DNA of 57,116 nt from an uncultured bacterium (GTDB lineage: Bacteria; Chloroflexota; Anaerolineae; J036; Brachytrichaceae). Position numbers and translations under genes: made by a program. Below, one piece after another: positions 45,012-54,395 of the stretch. Location of the stretch: contig CAIXPS010000192.1 in assembly GCA_903921365.1 (NCBI GenBank), positions 1 through 57,116 of the forward strand, written 5' to 3'. How positions within the stretch are numbered: the stretch's first letter is position 1; the number at the start of each line of letters is the position of its first letter. Below the pieces are notes generated by a model that was not told the DNA's origin, searched no databases, and was given only the letters and a program-made list of their open reading frames with translations.

Positions 45012-48000
45012 TTAGCGAAAACTGATGGGCACAAACACGAAGTGCGTCGGCGTAAACGCGCCGGTCGGGACGATGAGCTGGGCTGTGACGATGGCGATGA
45101 CCCGACTGTCAATCGTCGACTGCAGTTCAACAATGACCGGGTAAGCGCCGGCGACTGTCGAGGACATGTGCCCGGAGACGAGGACGGCGGTTTGTCCAAG
45201 GCCGTTCAGGGCTACCGGATTGCTGGCATTACTGAGTGCGACGGGCAAGCCGCCCGCGCCGGTCACTGTATAGCTGTCGGACAGTGTGCCCGCATCGGTG
45301 ATGGACAGGGTGTAGGTGAACCAGCCTGGCGCCGTCAGGGTCTGGGTGGGCGGAGACAGGACGCCGCTCACGCCGCGCGTCTGGACAATGCTGACCGGCG
45401 CCGACGCAGTGCCCGTGACCAGCCCGTCTGATGCCGCGCTCGCAGCGATAGCGACCTGGTATGTGCCGCCGGCAAGCCCGAGGGGGACGGCGCCGCTGAA
45501 GGCCGCATTGGTCGTTGCGCCAGGCGCCAATGCCACGTAGGCAGTAGCCGGCGAGAGCAGCCCGGCGAGTGCGCCGCCGGGCTGCACGGCAAACGTCTCT
45601 GACAATTGCCCGGTGTTGGTGACGCGCGCCGTCACCGTGAAGGGATCGAAGGTTGAGAGCAGGTTGCCGGGCGCGGCGGCGTTCACTGCCACGCTGCGCG
45701 CAATGACGGTTACCTGGGCATTGACCGCGCGTTGTATGCGGTTGTCAAACCCCGACGTCACGGTCATAACAACCGTATTGGGGCCGGGATTCAGCGCTCC
45801 GGAGGCCGTCCCCGCGAAGAGAACATCGCGCCCCTGGCCAGGCTGAATCGCTGAGCTGGCGGCATTGCCCTGCTGTTGCAGCACCACGTTACCGGCGGGC
45901 GCCAGCGCATAAATGTCTGGCAGAGCACCGGTGTTGGTGATGTGCACGGTCAGGGTGTAGGTCTGATACTGGCCGACCGACTGCGCGGGAGGGTTGACCG
46001 TTGCCTGGAACGATTGCGACGACACCGTGACCACCGCATTGCCGGCCGCGGCAAGACCGGGATACCCAGTCGTGACCGCGGCGAGTGACACGGGGTAGTC
46101 CGTTGCCGGCGTCCCCATCGGCGGCGTGAGCACCGCCGTGATGCTGAGGGCGCCAAGTCCGGGCGCGAGTTGTTCGGTCGTGAACGACGCGTCCCAGCCG
46201 GCAGGCGCCGTCAGCGTTAGCGCCGCGCCGGGCAACCCGAACCCGGCCTGTGAGATGACGCCCTGCAACGCCACCGGCATCCCGGGGCCGGTGACACCGC
46301 CGGTCAATGAAGCGCTGATCGTCGCGCCCTGGTTGACTGTCAACTGCCCTGACTGCGCAATGGTGTTGCTGGCGTTGGTGGCAGTGACGACGATTGCATA
46401 GCTACCCGCCCCGAATGGCGCAGCGGCGGGCCAGGCGATGACTGCGCTGCCGAGGGGCGGCAGGGTCAACCCCGTCCCCAGGACCGCGGCAAGTCCGTTC
46501 GCATCGGCCCCGACCACATTGACTGTGTTGGTGAAGCCCGAGGTGTCTGTGAGCGTCACCGTGTAGGTCACGATCTGGGCTGGCGTCGCGACAGTCACCG
46601 CAGGCGCGAGCGCGAGCACAAAGCCGCCGCTGACGTCCAGCCGGGCGGTGTCGAGGTCGGCCTGGCCGTTCGCCGTGGTGCGCAGCCACACGCCATCGGA
46701 GCGCGGCGCGATGCCAACGGGTATCTGGACGTCCACGGCGCGCTGGATGGTGGCCTGCGGCGCCAGGTAGAAGCGCCATGATGGCGCAACACCGTATGGC
46801 TCCAGGCCGATGAGCGACACGATGAAGCTGGTCGCCACGGGATACGGGTTCTGCACGGTAATGGTGAAATGCGCTGTCTGTCCCGTGCCGATTGCCTGGA
46901 CATGAGGAGCGATGACGCCGAGTTTCGCGGCCTGGACAAACACCGCTGGCAGCGTGGCCTGCCCGCTGGCCCAGTCGGCGGTGTAGGTGACGACCGTGCC
47001 GCGCGACAACTGCGCGATCTCGCCGGGCGCCACCATCGGCGCGACGCTGGTGATGTTGATGACGCGCTGTTCGTAGTCGCGTTTGGCGGAATAGCGCCAT
47101 AGTTCCTCGTTACCGTTGCTGTCAGTGTACAGCGCAGTGGGCTTGAGGCTGGCGCTGCCCGGGATGATGTATAGGCTATCCGGCGTAGTGTGCTTGATGT
47201 CCAGAATCTGGGCGTTGATCGTTTCATAAATGAGCGGCAGGGCGAACTCAACCCACGTCGTGGCCATCGTCGGGCTGCCGCCATTGGGTGGATACCAGCG
47301 CCCGGTGTAATCCTGCGTGTTGAGCAGGAACTGAGCTGAGCTGATGACGGCTGTGTCGCGCGGGTCGACGCCCTCCTTTACCAGCGCATACGTGGCAATT
47401 GCCGTTGTGTCGTTTTCAGAGGTTGCGGTCGACAGGTTCAGGCTTGTCCAGCGCCAGCCGCCATCATTGAATGTGGTCAGCGTGTATACCTGCTGCGTCG
47501 TGCGCAGGTCGAGTTCATACGACACGATATTGTGCTGGATCAGGTCCAGGCGCACCGGATCGCTGATGTAGGGCTTTGCCTCGAGCAGGCTGAGCATGTT
47601 CATAGCCGTAAGGCCGGGATACCGCTCGCCGTTGCATGTGTCGCGCCAGTCGGTCAGGAGAAGGCTGTCAATGGCCTGTTGCATCGCGGCGGCGTACTTT
47701 GGATCATGCGTGCGCTCGTAAATCTCGCGCAGCCCGGTCATCACGTTGTAGACGTACAGGGGCGAGTACGGCATGCTGGTGTCGCCGCAGCGGTAGTCAT
47801 ACGTCCCCCACCATGCCATTGGCGGGATGTCGCTCATGAAATCCTTCGAGTCGATCCACAGGTTATAGGGCGTGCGCTGCGTCAGCAGGAAATCCACCAG
47901 CGCCTGCAGGCGGGTTGTGGTTGTCAGGGTTGGATGCGAAGCGAGTCGCTCGGCCTCGCCCATTTCCGCCCAGCCCCACACGCCCAGCGCGGATTCCTGC

Positions 48001-51000
48001 CGGATCTCGTTGGGGGCACAGCATTGATAATCGACGAGTGCGCCGGCCTTGCCCGAACCCGCGCACTGGCCGTTGGCCGGACACTGCACGTTGTACAGGA
48101 AATCGCTGAGCCAGTTGATGATGTCGGGCTTGATTGCGCTGCGCGGCATTTTCTCTTGCGCCATGGCCAGCCCCGCCAGTGCCTGGCCCTGAACGTGACA
48201 CCCGTTGCACGGGAAGTGGGCGCCATACACCAAGTGCGGGTCGAGGTAGATACCATCCCACGTCGGCGCAGTCCATTCCGCGGCATCAGCCGTGGCGCGC
48301 ATTGACGCGTGGTTGATCGCGGCCTCAGTCCGTGATGTCAGAGCGTTAGTGACGGGCGCCATCTGCGTCAACCGCACCGTAATGCTGCCCTGGCTCTGCC
48401 GGATCGGCCCGAGAGTGACGGTAATGTAGTTCCTGCCACCGCGCATGGTAAGAGCGCTGGCGTTTTCGCGCACCGAAGCCAGCGTGGTGAACTGCTCAAG
48501 GTAGCCTGTCACGCTGGAATAATGCATGTAGAACGGGGTATTCGACCACAGTGGGGCACTCAAGGTTGGCGTGTAAACGCCGTTCTGGTCGGTCGTGAAC
48601 CAGCCCTGGTAGTAGTAGGTGTAGAAGGGCAGCTCCACGCGCGTGAAGAAGCGGACCGGCGTGTCATAACTGACAAACCCATACGTGTTGGATATCGGCT
48701 GGTGCGTCACCGCATCGACGAGTTTGACAATGACGCTGGTCTGCTCGCTGATTCGGAACGAGTTCTGGTTGATCCCACCGCGCAGATTGAGCACTTGGGC
48801 AGTGGTGATGAGGTTGGTGCGATCGACATACTGATCGGGATACGCGTTTCCCGGGAAGCTGACGTGCGCAATCTGGTAGAACCCGCTCACGATGCCGGCG
48901 GCACTCAGAGTGGTGGTGTAGATGCCGCGGTTGTCCGTCGTGCACGAGTACGCCGTGCCGTCGCATGTGGCGATGAACTGTGTATTTGAGAATACCTGCA
49001 CGTGGACGTTCATGCCGGTGATCGGCAGGCTGGTGTCATCGTCGATCAGCTGGTTGACCAGGACCGCCTTCGGCACGATATGCATGACAAGCGTAGACGT
49101 TCCCGGCTTCAGGAAAACGGGCTGTGCGGCCGTGGGGTCGCTCGTGTACTGATAATACTGCGTCGTATAGTTGAGCATGTACTCGAACTTCAACACGAGC
49201 GCCTGGCTGAGGATGGTCGCAAACGTGACGGTGTACAGTCCGCCGGCCGAGCTGTTGAATCCTTCGAGGTCGATCGACTGGGCGCCGCTGAACACTTCGA
49301 GGCTGCCGAAAGCGTCGGTGACGGCCTGGCCGGTTCGGTCATTGAGGAACTGGATGCCCAGGACGGTTTTCTGCACCAGCCGCATCGTGCGCCGGTTGAT
49401 GCCGTTGGTTACAGGCAGTGGCTGGGCGCCGCCCATCACGTTAGAACGGTCAAAATACTGATTGCCGTAATTCGTGAACCCGGAGTGCAGGACGACCAGC
49501 GACTGGCTGATGACCAGGTTGAACGAGGTGGTGTAGACGCCGTAGATATCCGTGTTGATGGTGTTGCCGGCCAGGTTCAGCCCGGTCGTCGGACTGTAAA
49601 TCCCCACAATTCCCGATGTGTTCGTGATGGGTAGACCGGTCTGATCGTCGATCAGGGTCGTCACGAGCTGCACGGTGGGGATGAGGTGCGTTGTAAGACG
49701 GTTGATGCCGCTTTTCAGTATTACCTGCTGCGAACCTGCCAGATTCGGGCTTTGATCGTAGTACTGATCCACGTAATACGGCGCAGAATACGACATATTG
49801 TTGTACAGCAGGCTGACTGGCTGACTGATGTATGCGCTGAACGACACAGTGAACACGCCGGAAGCGTCGCTGCTGAAGAAGCCGTAATCGAGCTGGTTTG
49901 TGCCACTGTATGCATACACGTAGCCGCTCTTATTCGGGATCGGCTGTCCGGTCGTGCTGTCGAGCAACGTGTCGACAAGCGTCGTTTTCGGGATCATGCG
50001 CACAGTCAACTGATTCGCGCCCAGCGTCACCGGGACGTCATTGGCTGTGGCCGCGCTGACTTTGCGATCGTAAAACTGATCGATGTACTTTGTCAGATAT
50101 TGGAAGTGCAGGCGCACGGTCTGGTTACTGAGCGCGCTTTCTGTGGCCGTGTAGACGCCGTTCGCATCCGTGGTCACGTATTGCTGCGTGTTTGGAATCG
50201 ACTGCGTGCCGTTGTAGGCATCGACATACAGCGAGGTGTTTGAAATCGGCTGGCTGGTGGCGTCGTCGATCAGCGTGTGAATAAACTTCACCGCTGAGAC
50301 CAGCGAGATAGTCATCACGTTCGGGCCGGACACCAACGACACCTGGGTGGCGCTGATCACGTTGGGCACGCGGTCGAAGTATTGGTTGGCGTAGTTCGGC
50401 CAGGACTGGTGCTGCAGGTAGACGGGCTGGCTGATGATCGGCGTGAAGGAGGCAACGTAGACGCCGCTCGCGTTGGTGCTCAAGTACTTGTAATCCAGTT
50501 GCGTGCCGCTGATGACGTACACGTATCCTGCGGCATTGGCGATTGGCTGCTGCGTGTCATTGTCAAGCAGCGTCACAGTCAGCGTGGTGCGGGGGATCAG
50601 GCGCGCAGCCAGGCTGGTCGGGCCAGGTTGCAGGGTCACGGTGAGGGCCTGCGCCTGGAGGGCAGTGCGGTCATAGAACTGGTCGGGGTAGGCCGTCATG
50701 CTGCCGAACTTGAGCTGCACCGGCTGCGTCATAAAGGTGGTAAAGGTGACGGTGACGATGCCACTAGCGTCGGTCGCCCCGGCATTGTAGTCATAGGTTG
50801 ATGCGTAATACGCGTAGAGATACATCGGCGTGTTGGCAACCGGCAGGCCGGTGCGATTATCGGTCAGCGTGACGGCCACCTGGTCCCCCGGCAGCAGTTT
50901 GACCGCCAGGGAGCTGGCGCCGCTCCGGACGTTCACGGGCGTGGCGCCTGCGAGGGTCGCGGCGCGGTCGTTGTACTGGGTGGCGTAGGCCGCCATCCCT

Positions 51001-53048
51001 GTGTGCTTCAGGAAGACGGGACCGCTGATCAGCGCAGAAGCGGTTAGCGAAACAGTGTAGACCCCTGTCGCATCGGTGGTGAAATACTCGTAATCGAGCT
51101 GGGTTGTGCCCGTGTATACATAGACGTACCCGGACGCGTGGGCGACGGGCAGCCCGGTATAGCTGTCAGTCAGCGTGGTGATGAGCCGCGTCTGGGGGAT
51201 TAACCGGATGGTGTTGGCGTTCACACCGGCCACGGTTGGAAGACCGGTCGCATTTCCCAGACTCATGACGCGGTCGGTGTATTGATTCAGGTAGCCGGTG
51301 AAGCCGTAGTGCCACAGGCTGATATTCCCGGTCAGGATGCTGGTCGATGTGAAGGTGTATACGCCGCTAGCGTCCGTCGTGACGTAGTAATAGTTAATAT
51401 ACGATGTGCCAGAATACACATAGGCGTAGCCTGAGGTATTGGGGACGGGCAGGCCGGTCACATCGTCGATCAGGGTGTTGACCATGGTCACTACAATCGC
51501 CGCAGGTGCGGCTGGGGCGACCGCCACAGGCGCTGCATGCGGCATGGGTGGCGACGCGGTTGCAGCGACCGGGGCTGGAGGTTGCACGTTCTCAGGCGAG
51601 CTGGCGTTAGCAGGAACCGGTTGGCGCGAGACCGCAGCACTGATGTCGGGGCCAGCGGCCTGGCAATGCTGGGGGTGCGCCTGGCAGAACGGATCGGCCC
51701 GCGGCGGCGTAGCCTGCGCAGCCCCAGCCACCCCGCCCGCAGCGGCACTGGCAGGCGACAACGGCGCCGGCACATAGGCCAGCGGACAATAGACCTGCGG
51801 GCAGGGATAGTCGTAGATGTACAGCGAAATCGTGGCCGGATTGCTGACGCGCAGCGTCGTCCACGTGCCAGCATAAGCGTCGGCAGCCTGCTGGCGCGTT
51901 GGCGCGCCTTGCTCAAAGTAGGGGCGGTCCCAACCCAGGACGTATTCCTTGTTGTTGTTGGTATTCGCCGCAATGATGCCCGAGTACCAGTACGCGCTGC
52001 CCGCCGGGCGCACCGAGCCGGAGATAATCTCGACGCTGTAAGTGCCGGAGGGCAGAAACACGTTCTTGCCGACCGACGAGATGTTCCCCATGTTGGAAAT
52101 GTCGAGGTTGACCGTCACCACGACGCCGCTGAAGGGCGGGGTGGTGATCGGCATGCGTTGCGTGGTGATGGTTGTCGTCGCGGTCACGAGTCCCGGCGCG
52201 ATCAACAGCGGCGTCGGGTTGCCCTGAGCGGGCGCCTTGATCGACGGCGTAATGATGCCGTATGTGTTGGGGCCGGCGCTGATGTCACCCTTAAAGGCAG
52301 TGCTTACTTCAATGCTTGCGGCAACCGGCGGGCCGGCGCTGAATTGCGCCAGCATCGGGTAATCGCCTGGCGCCGCGCCCGCAAATGATGGCGTGCCCAG
52401 CACAACATACGATATTCCTGTTGGAACTGATCCAGTGATTTGTTGGGCGTAATAAACCGCTGCTGATGGCGTGGACACAGTGATCCATATGCTGACAGGC
52501 TGCAGGACGGGTGTGCGGTTGAAAATGGTCGCGTATAGTGTGGTAGTCGGGGTAATGCTATCTACGTACTCTGGCAAGCCGCTGACGCTCAGCAGGTCGG
52601 TATATGCGTTGTATGCGACTAAGAAGCCTTTTTTCGTTGTAGAACTGCCGGCGGTCACGTTCGTGGCGGTTGCGGTGAACGAAGATTGCCCGGCCACCGG
52701 CGGGGTGATTACCAACGAATAGTTGATGGATTGTCCGCCGCCGATACTGGGCGTGTAAGTCGATGTCGTGCCGTCGGGTTGATTCAGCACAACGTTGAAC
52801 GAAGCCGGACTTGCGCCGGGGTTACGGATAGTTTCCACAATCGTGACCGGCACTCCGACCAGAGTCACTGGTTGCGCTGGTGACACTTGAACGTCAGCTT
52901 GTAAGAGAGGAGTGGGGCTATTTGATGGCTGGAGTGCGGATTCGTGCGCGTATTGAGCGGGTGAAACAACAGCGCTAGCGGGAAATGGCGCGATCTGCGT
53001 GACCAGACTGACAATTACAACACTAATCCAGACAATCCTTTTTGCCAT
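45012..53048 (-). CDS. Giant exported protein: ten tandem beta repeats, CxxCH toroid domain, NEW3/CARDB-like C-terminus
   Basis: A 2678-residue exported protein with a clear signal peptide (MAKRIVWISVVIVSLV...PASA). The N-terminal beta-rich domains (about 45-430) are followed by a Pro/Ala-rich linker (about 435-515), then ten tandem repeats of about 100 residues (about 522-1540). Each repeat starts like LIDDxTGLPIxNTSG and carries TTDASGVYTVSF, a Q-Y-x-D-R segment and L-x-x-R-L-I-P. The fold is probably carboxypeptidase-regulatory-like. Next is a helical region (about 1600-1960) with CNGCH at residues 1614-1618, a c-type haem-binding motif, and toroid repeats such as NDGGWRWTSL. The last 700 residues hold NEW3/CARDB-like domains. 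It ends THFVFVPISFR. It is the first gene of the three-gene operon, with 27 bp to the RHS gene. The function is unknown; surface attachment with a redox or cyclase-like module is one option. Confidence 0.88.
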   Translation of the reverse strand: MAKRIVWISVVIVSLVTQIAPFPASAVVSPAQYAHESALQPSNSPTPLLQADVQVSPAQPVTLVGVPVTIVETIRNPGASPASFNVVLNQPDGTTSTYTPSIGGGQSINYSLVITPPVAGQSSFTATATNVTAGSSTTKKGFLVAYNAYTDLLSVSGLPEYVDSITPTTTLYATIFNRTPVLQPVSIWITVSTPSAAVYYAQQITGSVPTGISYVVLGTPSFAGAAPGDYPMLAQFSAGPPVAASIEVSTAFKGDISAGPNTYGIITPSIKAPAQGNPTPLLIAPGLVTATTTITTQRMPITTPPFSGVVVTVNLDISNMGNISSVGKNVFLPSGTYSVEIISGSVRPAGSAYWYSGIIAANTNNNKEYVLGWDRPYFEQGAPTRQQAADAYAGTWTTLRVSNPATISLYIYDYPCPQVYCPLAYVPAPLSPASAAAGGVAGAAQATPPRADPFCQAHPQHCQAAGPDISAAVSRQPVPANASSPENVQPPAPVAATASPPMPHAAPVAVAPAAPAAIVVTMVNTLIDDVTGLPVPNTSGYAYVYSGTSYINYYYVTTDASGVYTFTSTSILTGNISLWHYGFTGYLNQYTDRVMSLGNATGLPTVAGVNANTIRLIPQTRLITTLTDSYTGLPVAHASGYVYVYTGTTQLDYEYFTTDATGVYTVSLTASALISGPVFLKHTGMAAYATQYNDRAATLAGATPVNVRSGASSLAVKLLPGDQVAVTLTDNRTGLPVANTPMYLYAYYASTYDYNAGATDASGIVTVTFTTFMTQPVQLKFGSMTAYPDQFYDRTALQAQALTVTLQPGPTSLAARLIPRTTLTVTLLDNDTQQPIANAAGYVYVISGTQLDYKYLSTNASGVYVASFTPIISQPVYLQHQSWPNYANQYFDRVPNVISATQVSLVSGPNVMTISLVSAVKFIHTLIDDATSQPISNTSLYVDAYNGTQSIPNTQQYVTTDANGVYTATESALSNQTVRLHFQYLTKYIDQFYDRKVSAATANDVPVTLGANQLTVRMIPKTTLVDTLLDSTTGQPIPNKSGYVYAYSGTNQLDYGFFSSDASGVFTVSFSAYISQPVSLLYNNMSYSAPYYVDQYYDQSPNLAGSQQVILKSGINRLTTHLIPTVQLVTTLIDDQTGLPITNTSGIVGIYSPTTGLNLAGNTINTDIYGVYTTSFNLVISQSLVVLHSGFTNYGNQYFDRSNVMGGAQPLPVTNGINRRTMRLVQKTVLGIQFLNDRTGQAVTDAFGSLEVFSGAQSIDLEGFNSSAGGLYTVTFATILSQALVLKFEYMLNYTTQYYQYTSDPTAAQPVFLKPGTSTLVMHIVPKAVLVNQLIDDDTSLPITGMNVHVQVFSNTQFIATCDGTAYSCTTDNRGIYTTTLSAAGIVSGFYQIAHVSFPGNAYPDQYVDRTNLITTAQVLNLRGGINQNSFRISEQTSVIVKLVDAVTHQPISNTYGFVSYDTPVRFFTRVELPFYTYYYQGWFTTDQNGVYTPTLSAPLWSNTPFYMHYSSVTGYLEQFTTLASVRENASALTMRGGRNYITVTLGPIRQSQGSITVRLTQMAPVTNALTSRTEAAINHASMRATADAAEWTAPTWDGIYLDPHLVYGAHFPCNGCHVQGQALAGLAMAQEKMPRSAIKPDIINWLSDFLYNVQCPANGQCAGSGKAGALVDYQCCAPNEIRQESALGVWGWAEMGEAERLASHPTLTTTTRLQALVDFLLTQRTPYNLWIDSKDFMSDIPPMAWWGTYDYRCGDTSMPYSPLYVYNVMTGLREIYERTHDPKYAAAMQQAIDSLLLTDWRDTCNGERYPGLTAMNMLSLLEAKPYISDPVRLDLIQHNIVSYELDLRTTQQVYTLTTFNDGGWRWTSLNLSTATSENDTTAIATYALVKEGVDPRDTAVISSAQFLLNTQDYTGRWYPPNGGSPTMATTWVEFALPLIYETINAQILDIKHTTPDSLYIIPGSASLKPTALYTDSNGNEELWRYSAKRDYEQRVINITSVAPMVAPGEIAQLSRGTVVTYTADWASGQATLPAVFVQAAKLGVIAPHVQAIGTGQTAHFTITVQNPYPVATSFIVSLIGLEPYGVAPSWRFYLAPQATIQRAVDVQIPVGIAPRSDGVWLRTTANGQADLDTARLDVSGGFVLALAPAVTVATPAQIVTYTVTLTDTSGFTNTVNVVGADANGLAAVLGTGLTLPPLGSAVIAWPAAAPFGAGSYAIVVTATNASNTIAQSGQLTVNQGATISASLTGGVTGPGMPVALQGVISQAGFGLPGAALTLTAPAGWDASFTTEQLAPGLGALSITAVLTPPMGTPATDYPVSLAAVTTGYPGLAAAGNAVVTVSSQSFQATVNPPAQSVGQYQTYTLTVHITNTGALPDIYALAPAGNVVLQQQGNAASSAIQPGQGRDVLFAGTASGALNPGPNTVVMTVTSGFDNRIQRAVNAQVTVIARSVAVNAAAPGNLLSTFDPFTVTARVTNTGQLSETFAVQPGGALAGLLSPATAYVALAPGATTNAAFSGAVPLGLAGGTYQVAIAASAASDGLVTGTASAPVSIVQTRGVSGVLSPPTQTLTAPGWFTYTLSITDAGTLSDSYTVTGAGGLPVALSNASNPVALNGLGQTAVLVSGHMSSTVAGAYPVIVELQSTIDSRVIAIVTAQLIVPTGAFTPTHFVFVPISFR
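48195..48209 (-). other. CNGCH (CxxCH) haem c attachment motif
   Basis: Codons TGC-AAC-GGG-TGT-CAC (48209-48195) encode C-N-G-C-H at residues 1614-1618 of the 2678-residue protein, in the context GAHFPCNGCHVQGQALAG. Squalene-cyclase-like exported proteins with a single CxxCH near the toroid start are known to me from several phyla. Haem attachment would need a cytochrome c maturation system, which is not in this window. Other cysteines nearby (VQCPANGQCAG, YQCCAPN) might make disulphides. Confidence 0.6.
48430..51485 (-). repeat. Ten tandem protein-coding repeats of about 100 codons
   Basis: This part of the 2678-residue gene encodes ten successive units. Their first words are LIDDVTGLPV, LTDSYTGLPV, LTDNRTGLPV, LLDNDTQQPI, LIDDATSQPI, LLDSTTGQPI, LIDDQTGLPI, FLNDRTGQAV, LIDDDTSLPI and LVDAVTHQPI. 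The units are similar in pattern but diverged at residue and DNA level, so they are old duplications. The last unit has a longer loop rich in Tyr and Phe. Confidence 0.85.
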
Positions 53049-53108
53049 ATGAGTATCTTATGGCCTGGTTGTGTGCGGTAAATATCCTTTAGGTGGATAA
53101 AAAAGGGG

Positions 53109-53137
53109 ATTATAGAATCTGGTTGAGCAACATTCGA
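53109..53137 (-). promoter_or_regulatory. Candidate promoter of the giant exported-protein operon
   Basis: On the minus strand a perfect TATAAT (53114-53109) lies about 60 bp upstream of the first start codon. The -35 region is weak (TTTCGA or TCGAAT depending on a 19- or 17-bp spacer). A C4T6 run follows the -10 box. No operator is visible. The three following genes have gaps of only 27 and 40 bp and no terminators, so this promoter may serve all of them. Confidence 0.45.
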
Positions 53138-53317
53138 AAGTCATTGTGAAAACCAGGCTCTCCTGACTCTGCCGGGAAAGTTGTCATAACGACGCGGCCT
53201 CAGGCATGTCGAAAGCGACCAACTCTTGGCCGGCGGGCGCCAAATCGGCCATTACCGCGCTACAATCGAACGCCATGTGATCTGGTTTGTAGCGGATTGT
53301 TTTATGGAGGAATTGTC

Positions 53318-54313
53318 ATGAGTTCATCAGCAGAGATCAGTTCCAGCCTGGACGCGCAGCGTGGCGCCAAGGATGCGCGCGGAAACTGGACGCCCCCTTA
53401 TACGGCCAAGTTCGCGCCGCTGTTTCAATGGCCGTGGCGGCCGCTGGCCATCCTGAAATGGCTGTTTGGTTTCCCCGGCTTGATATGGCCGTTTAACACG
53501 TTCGTCCTGCTGTGCGCGGCGGTGACACTGTCGTTCTTCCAGCCACCGCTCGAATCAACCAAGTCGCTGGCCTTTGGCTGGATCGGGCTGATGCTGCTGC
53601 GCAACCTGGTCATCATGCTCGTGGTCTATGGGGGGCTGCACCTGCTCTATTACCGCATGCGGGTCAGCGGCGCGGAACGCAAGTACAACCCCAGCTTCCA
53701 GGACGAGCCCAGGCGGCAGTTCTGGTTTGGCAAGCAGACACCCGACAACGTAGCCCGCTGCCTGCTGTTCGGCCTGCCCATCTGGACGGCCTACGAGGTG
53801 CTGTACGTGTGGCTGGCCGCGAATGGCCGAGTGCCGTATCTCAGCTTCCAGCAAAGCCCGGTCGGGTTTGTGGCCTGGTTCTTCGCGATTGTCTTCATCC
53901 GCGACATCCACTTCTACTTTGTGCACCGGCTGATCCATTGGAAGCCGTTGTTCAAGCACGTGCACAGCGTGCATCACCTCAACCCCAACCCTGGGCCATG
54001 GTCGGGTGTGGCAATGCACCCGGTGGAGCACGTGCTGTACCTGAGCGGCACGCTTATCCACTTCCTCATCCCGTCCAACCCGCTGCACTTCTTTTTTCAC
54101 ATGCAGCATCTGATGATCGCCCCGGCCACCGGCCATTTGGGGTTCGAAGGCCCCACGATCAACAACAAGCCGGTCAACAGCGACTACTTCCACTACTTGC
54201 ACCACAAGTACGTGACGTGCAACTTTGGCGGCGAGCTGGTCCCGCTGGATAAGTGGCTGGGCAATTACTTCGATGGCAACGGCGCGTACCGGCCGGCGTC
54301 GCGGTCGGAATGA
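53318..54313 (+). CDS. Sterol desaturase/fatty acid hydroxylase superfamily protein
   Basis: A 331-residue integral membrane di-iron enzyme. ATG 53318 is chosen over the in-frame ATG at about 53303 because GGAGG lies seven bases upstream. Four or so membrane segments surround the three histidine clusters: H-R-L-I-H in FYFVHRLIHW (about residue 199), HVHSVHH (about 213) and HYLHHK (about 291). This is the full set needed to hold the two iron atoms. The family hydroxylates or desaturates sterols, carotenoids, fatty acids or alkylglycerols; the substrate here is unknown. The N-terminal 60 residues (DAQRGAKDARGNWTPP) are soluble. It is read away from the giant operon and is probably a single-gene unit. 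Confidence 0.9.
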   Translation: MSSSAEISSSLDAQRGAKDARGNWTPPYTAKFAPLFQWPWRPLAILKWLFGFPGLIWPFNTFVLLCAAVTLSFFQPPLESTKSLAFGWIGLMLLRNLVIMLVVYGGLHLLYYRMRVSGAERKYNPSFQDEPRRQFWFGKQTPDNVARCLLFGLPIWTAYEVLYVWLAANGRVPYLSFQQSPVGFVAWFFAIVFIRDIHFYFVHRLIHWKPLFKHVHSVHHLNPNPGPWSGVAMHPVEHVLYLSGTLIHFLIPSNPLHFFFHMQHLMIAPATGHLGFEGPTINNKPVNSDYFHYLHHKYVTCNFGGELVPLDKWLGNYFDGNGAYRPASRSE

Positions 54314-54332
54314 GAGCGGACCTCTCCCCCCG

Positions 54333-54386
54333 CCCTCCCCGCAATCGGGGAGGGAGCTAGAGCGGAACAGGAGCTAGAGCGGAACC
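54333..54386. repeat. GC-rich hairpin followed by a 16-bp tandem repeat
   Basis: CCCTCCCCG (54333-54341) pairs with CGGGGAGGG (54346-54354) across the loop CAAT, 20 bp after the desaturase stop. No T-run follows, so it is at best a weak terminator. GGAGCTAGAGCGGAAC then occurs twice in tandem (about 54353-54384) just before the next gene, and may affect its expression. Confidence 0.65.
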
Positions 54387-54395
54387 GGTAAAAGA

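Noticed and set aside
48430-51485. Tandem periodic sequence as a possible CRISPR array
   Set aside because: The period is about 300 bp, the units are diverged and in frame, and they encode protein domains.
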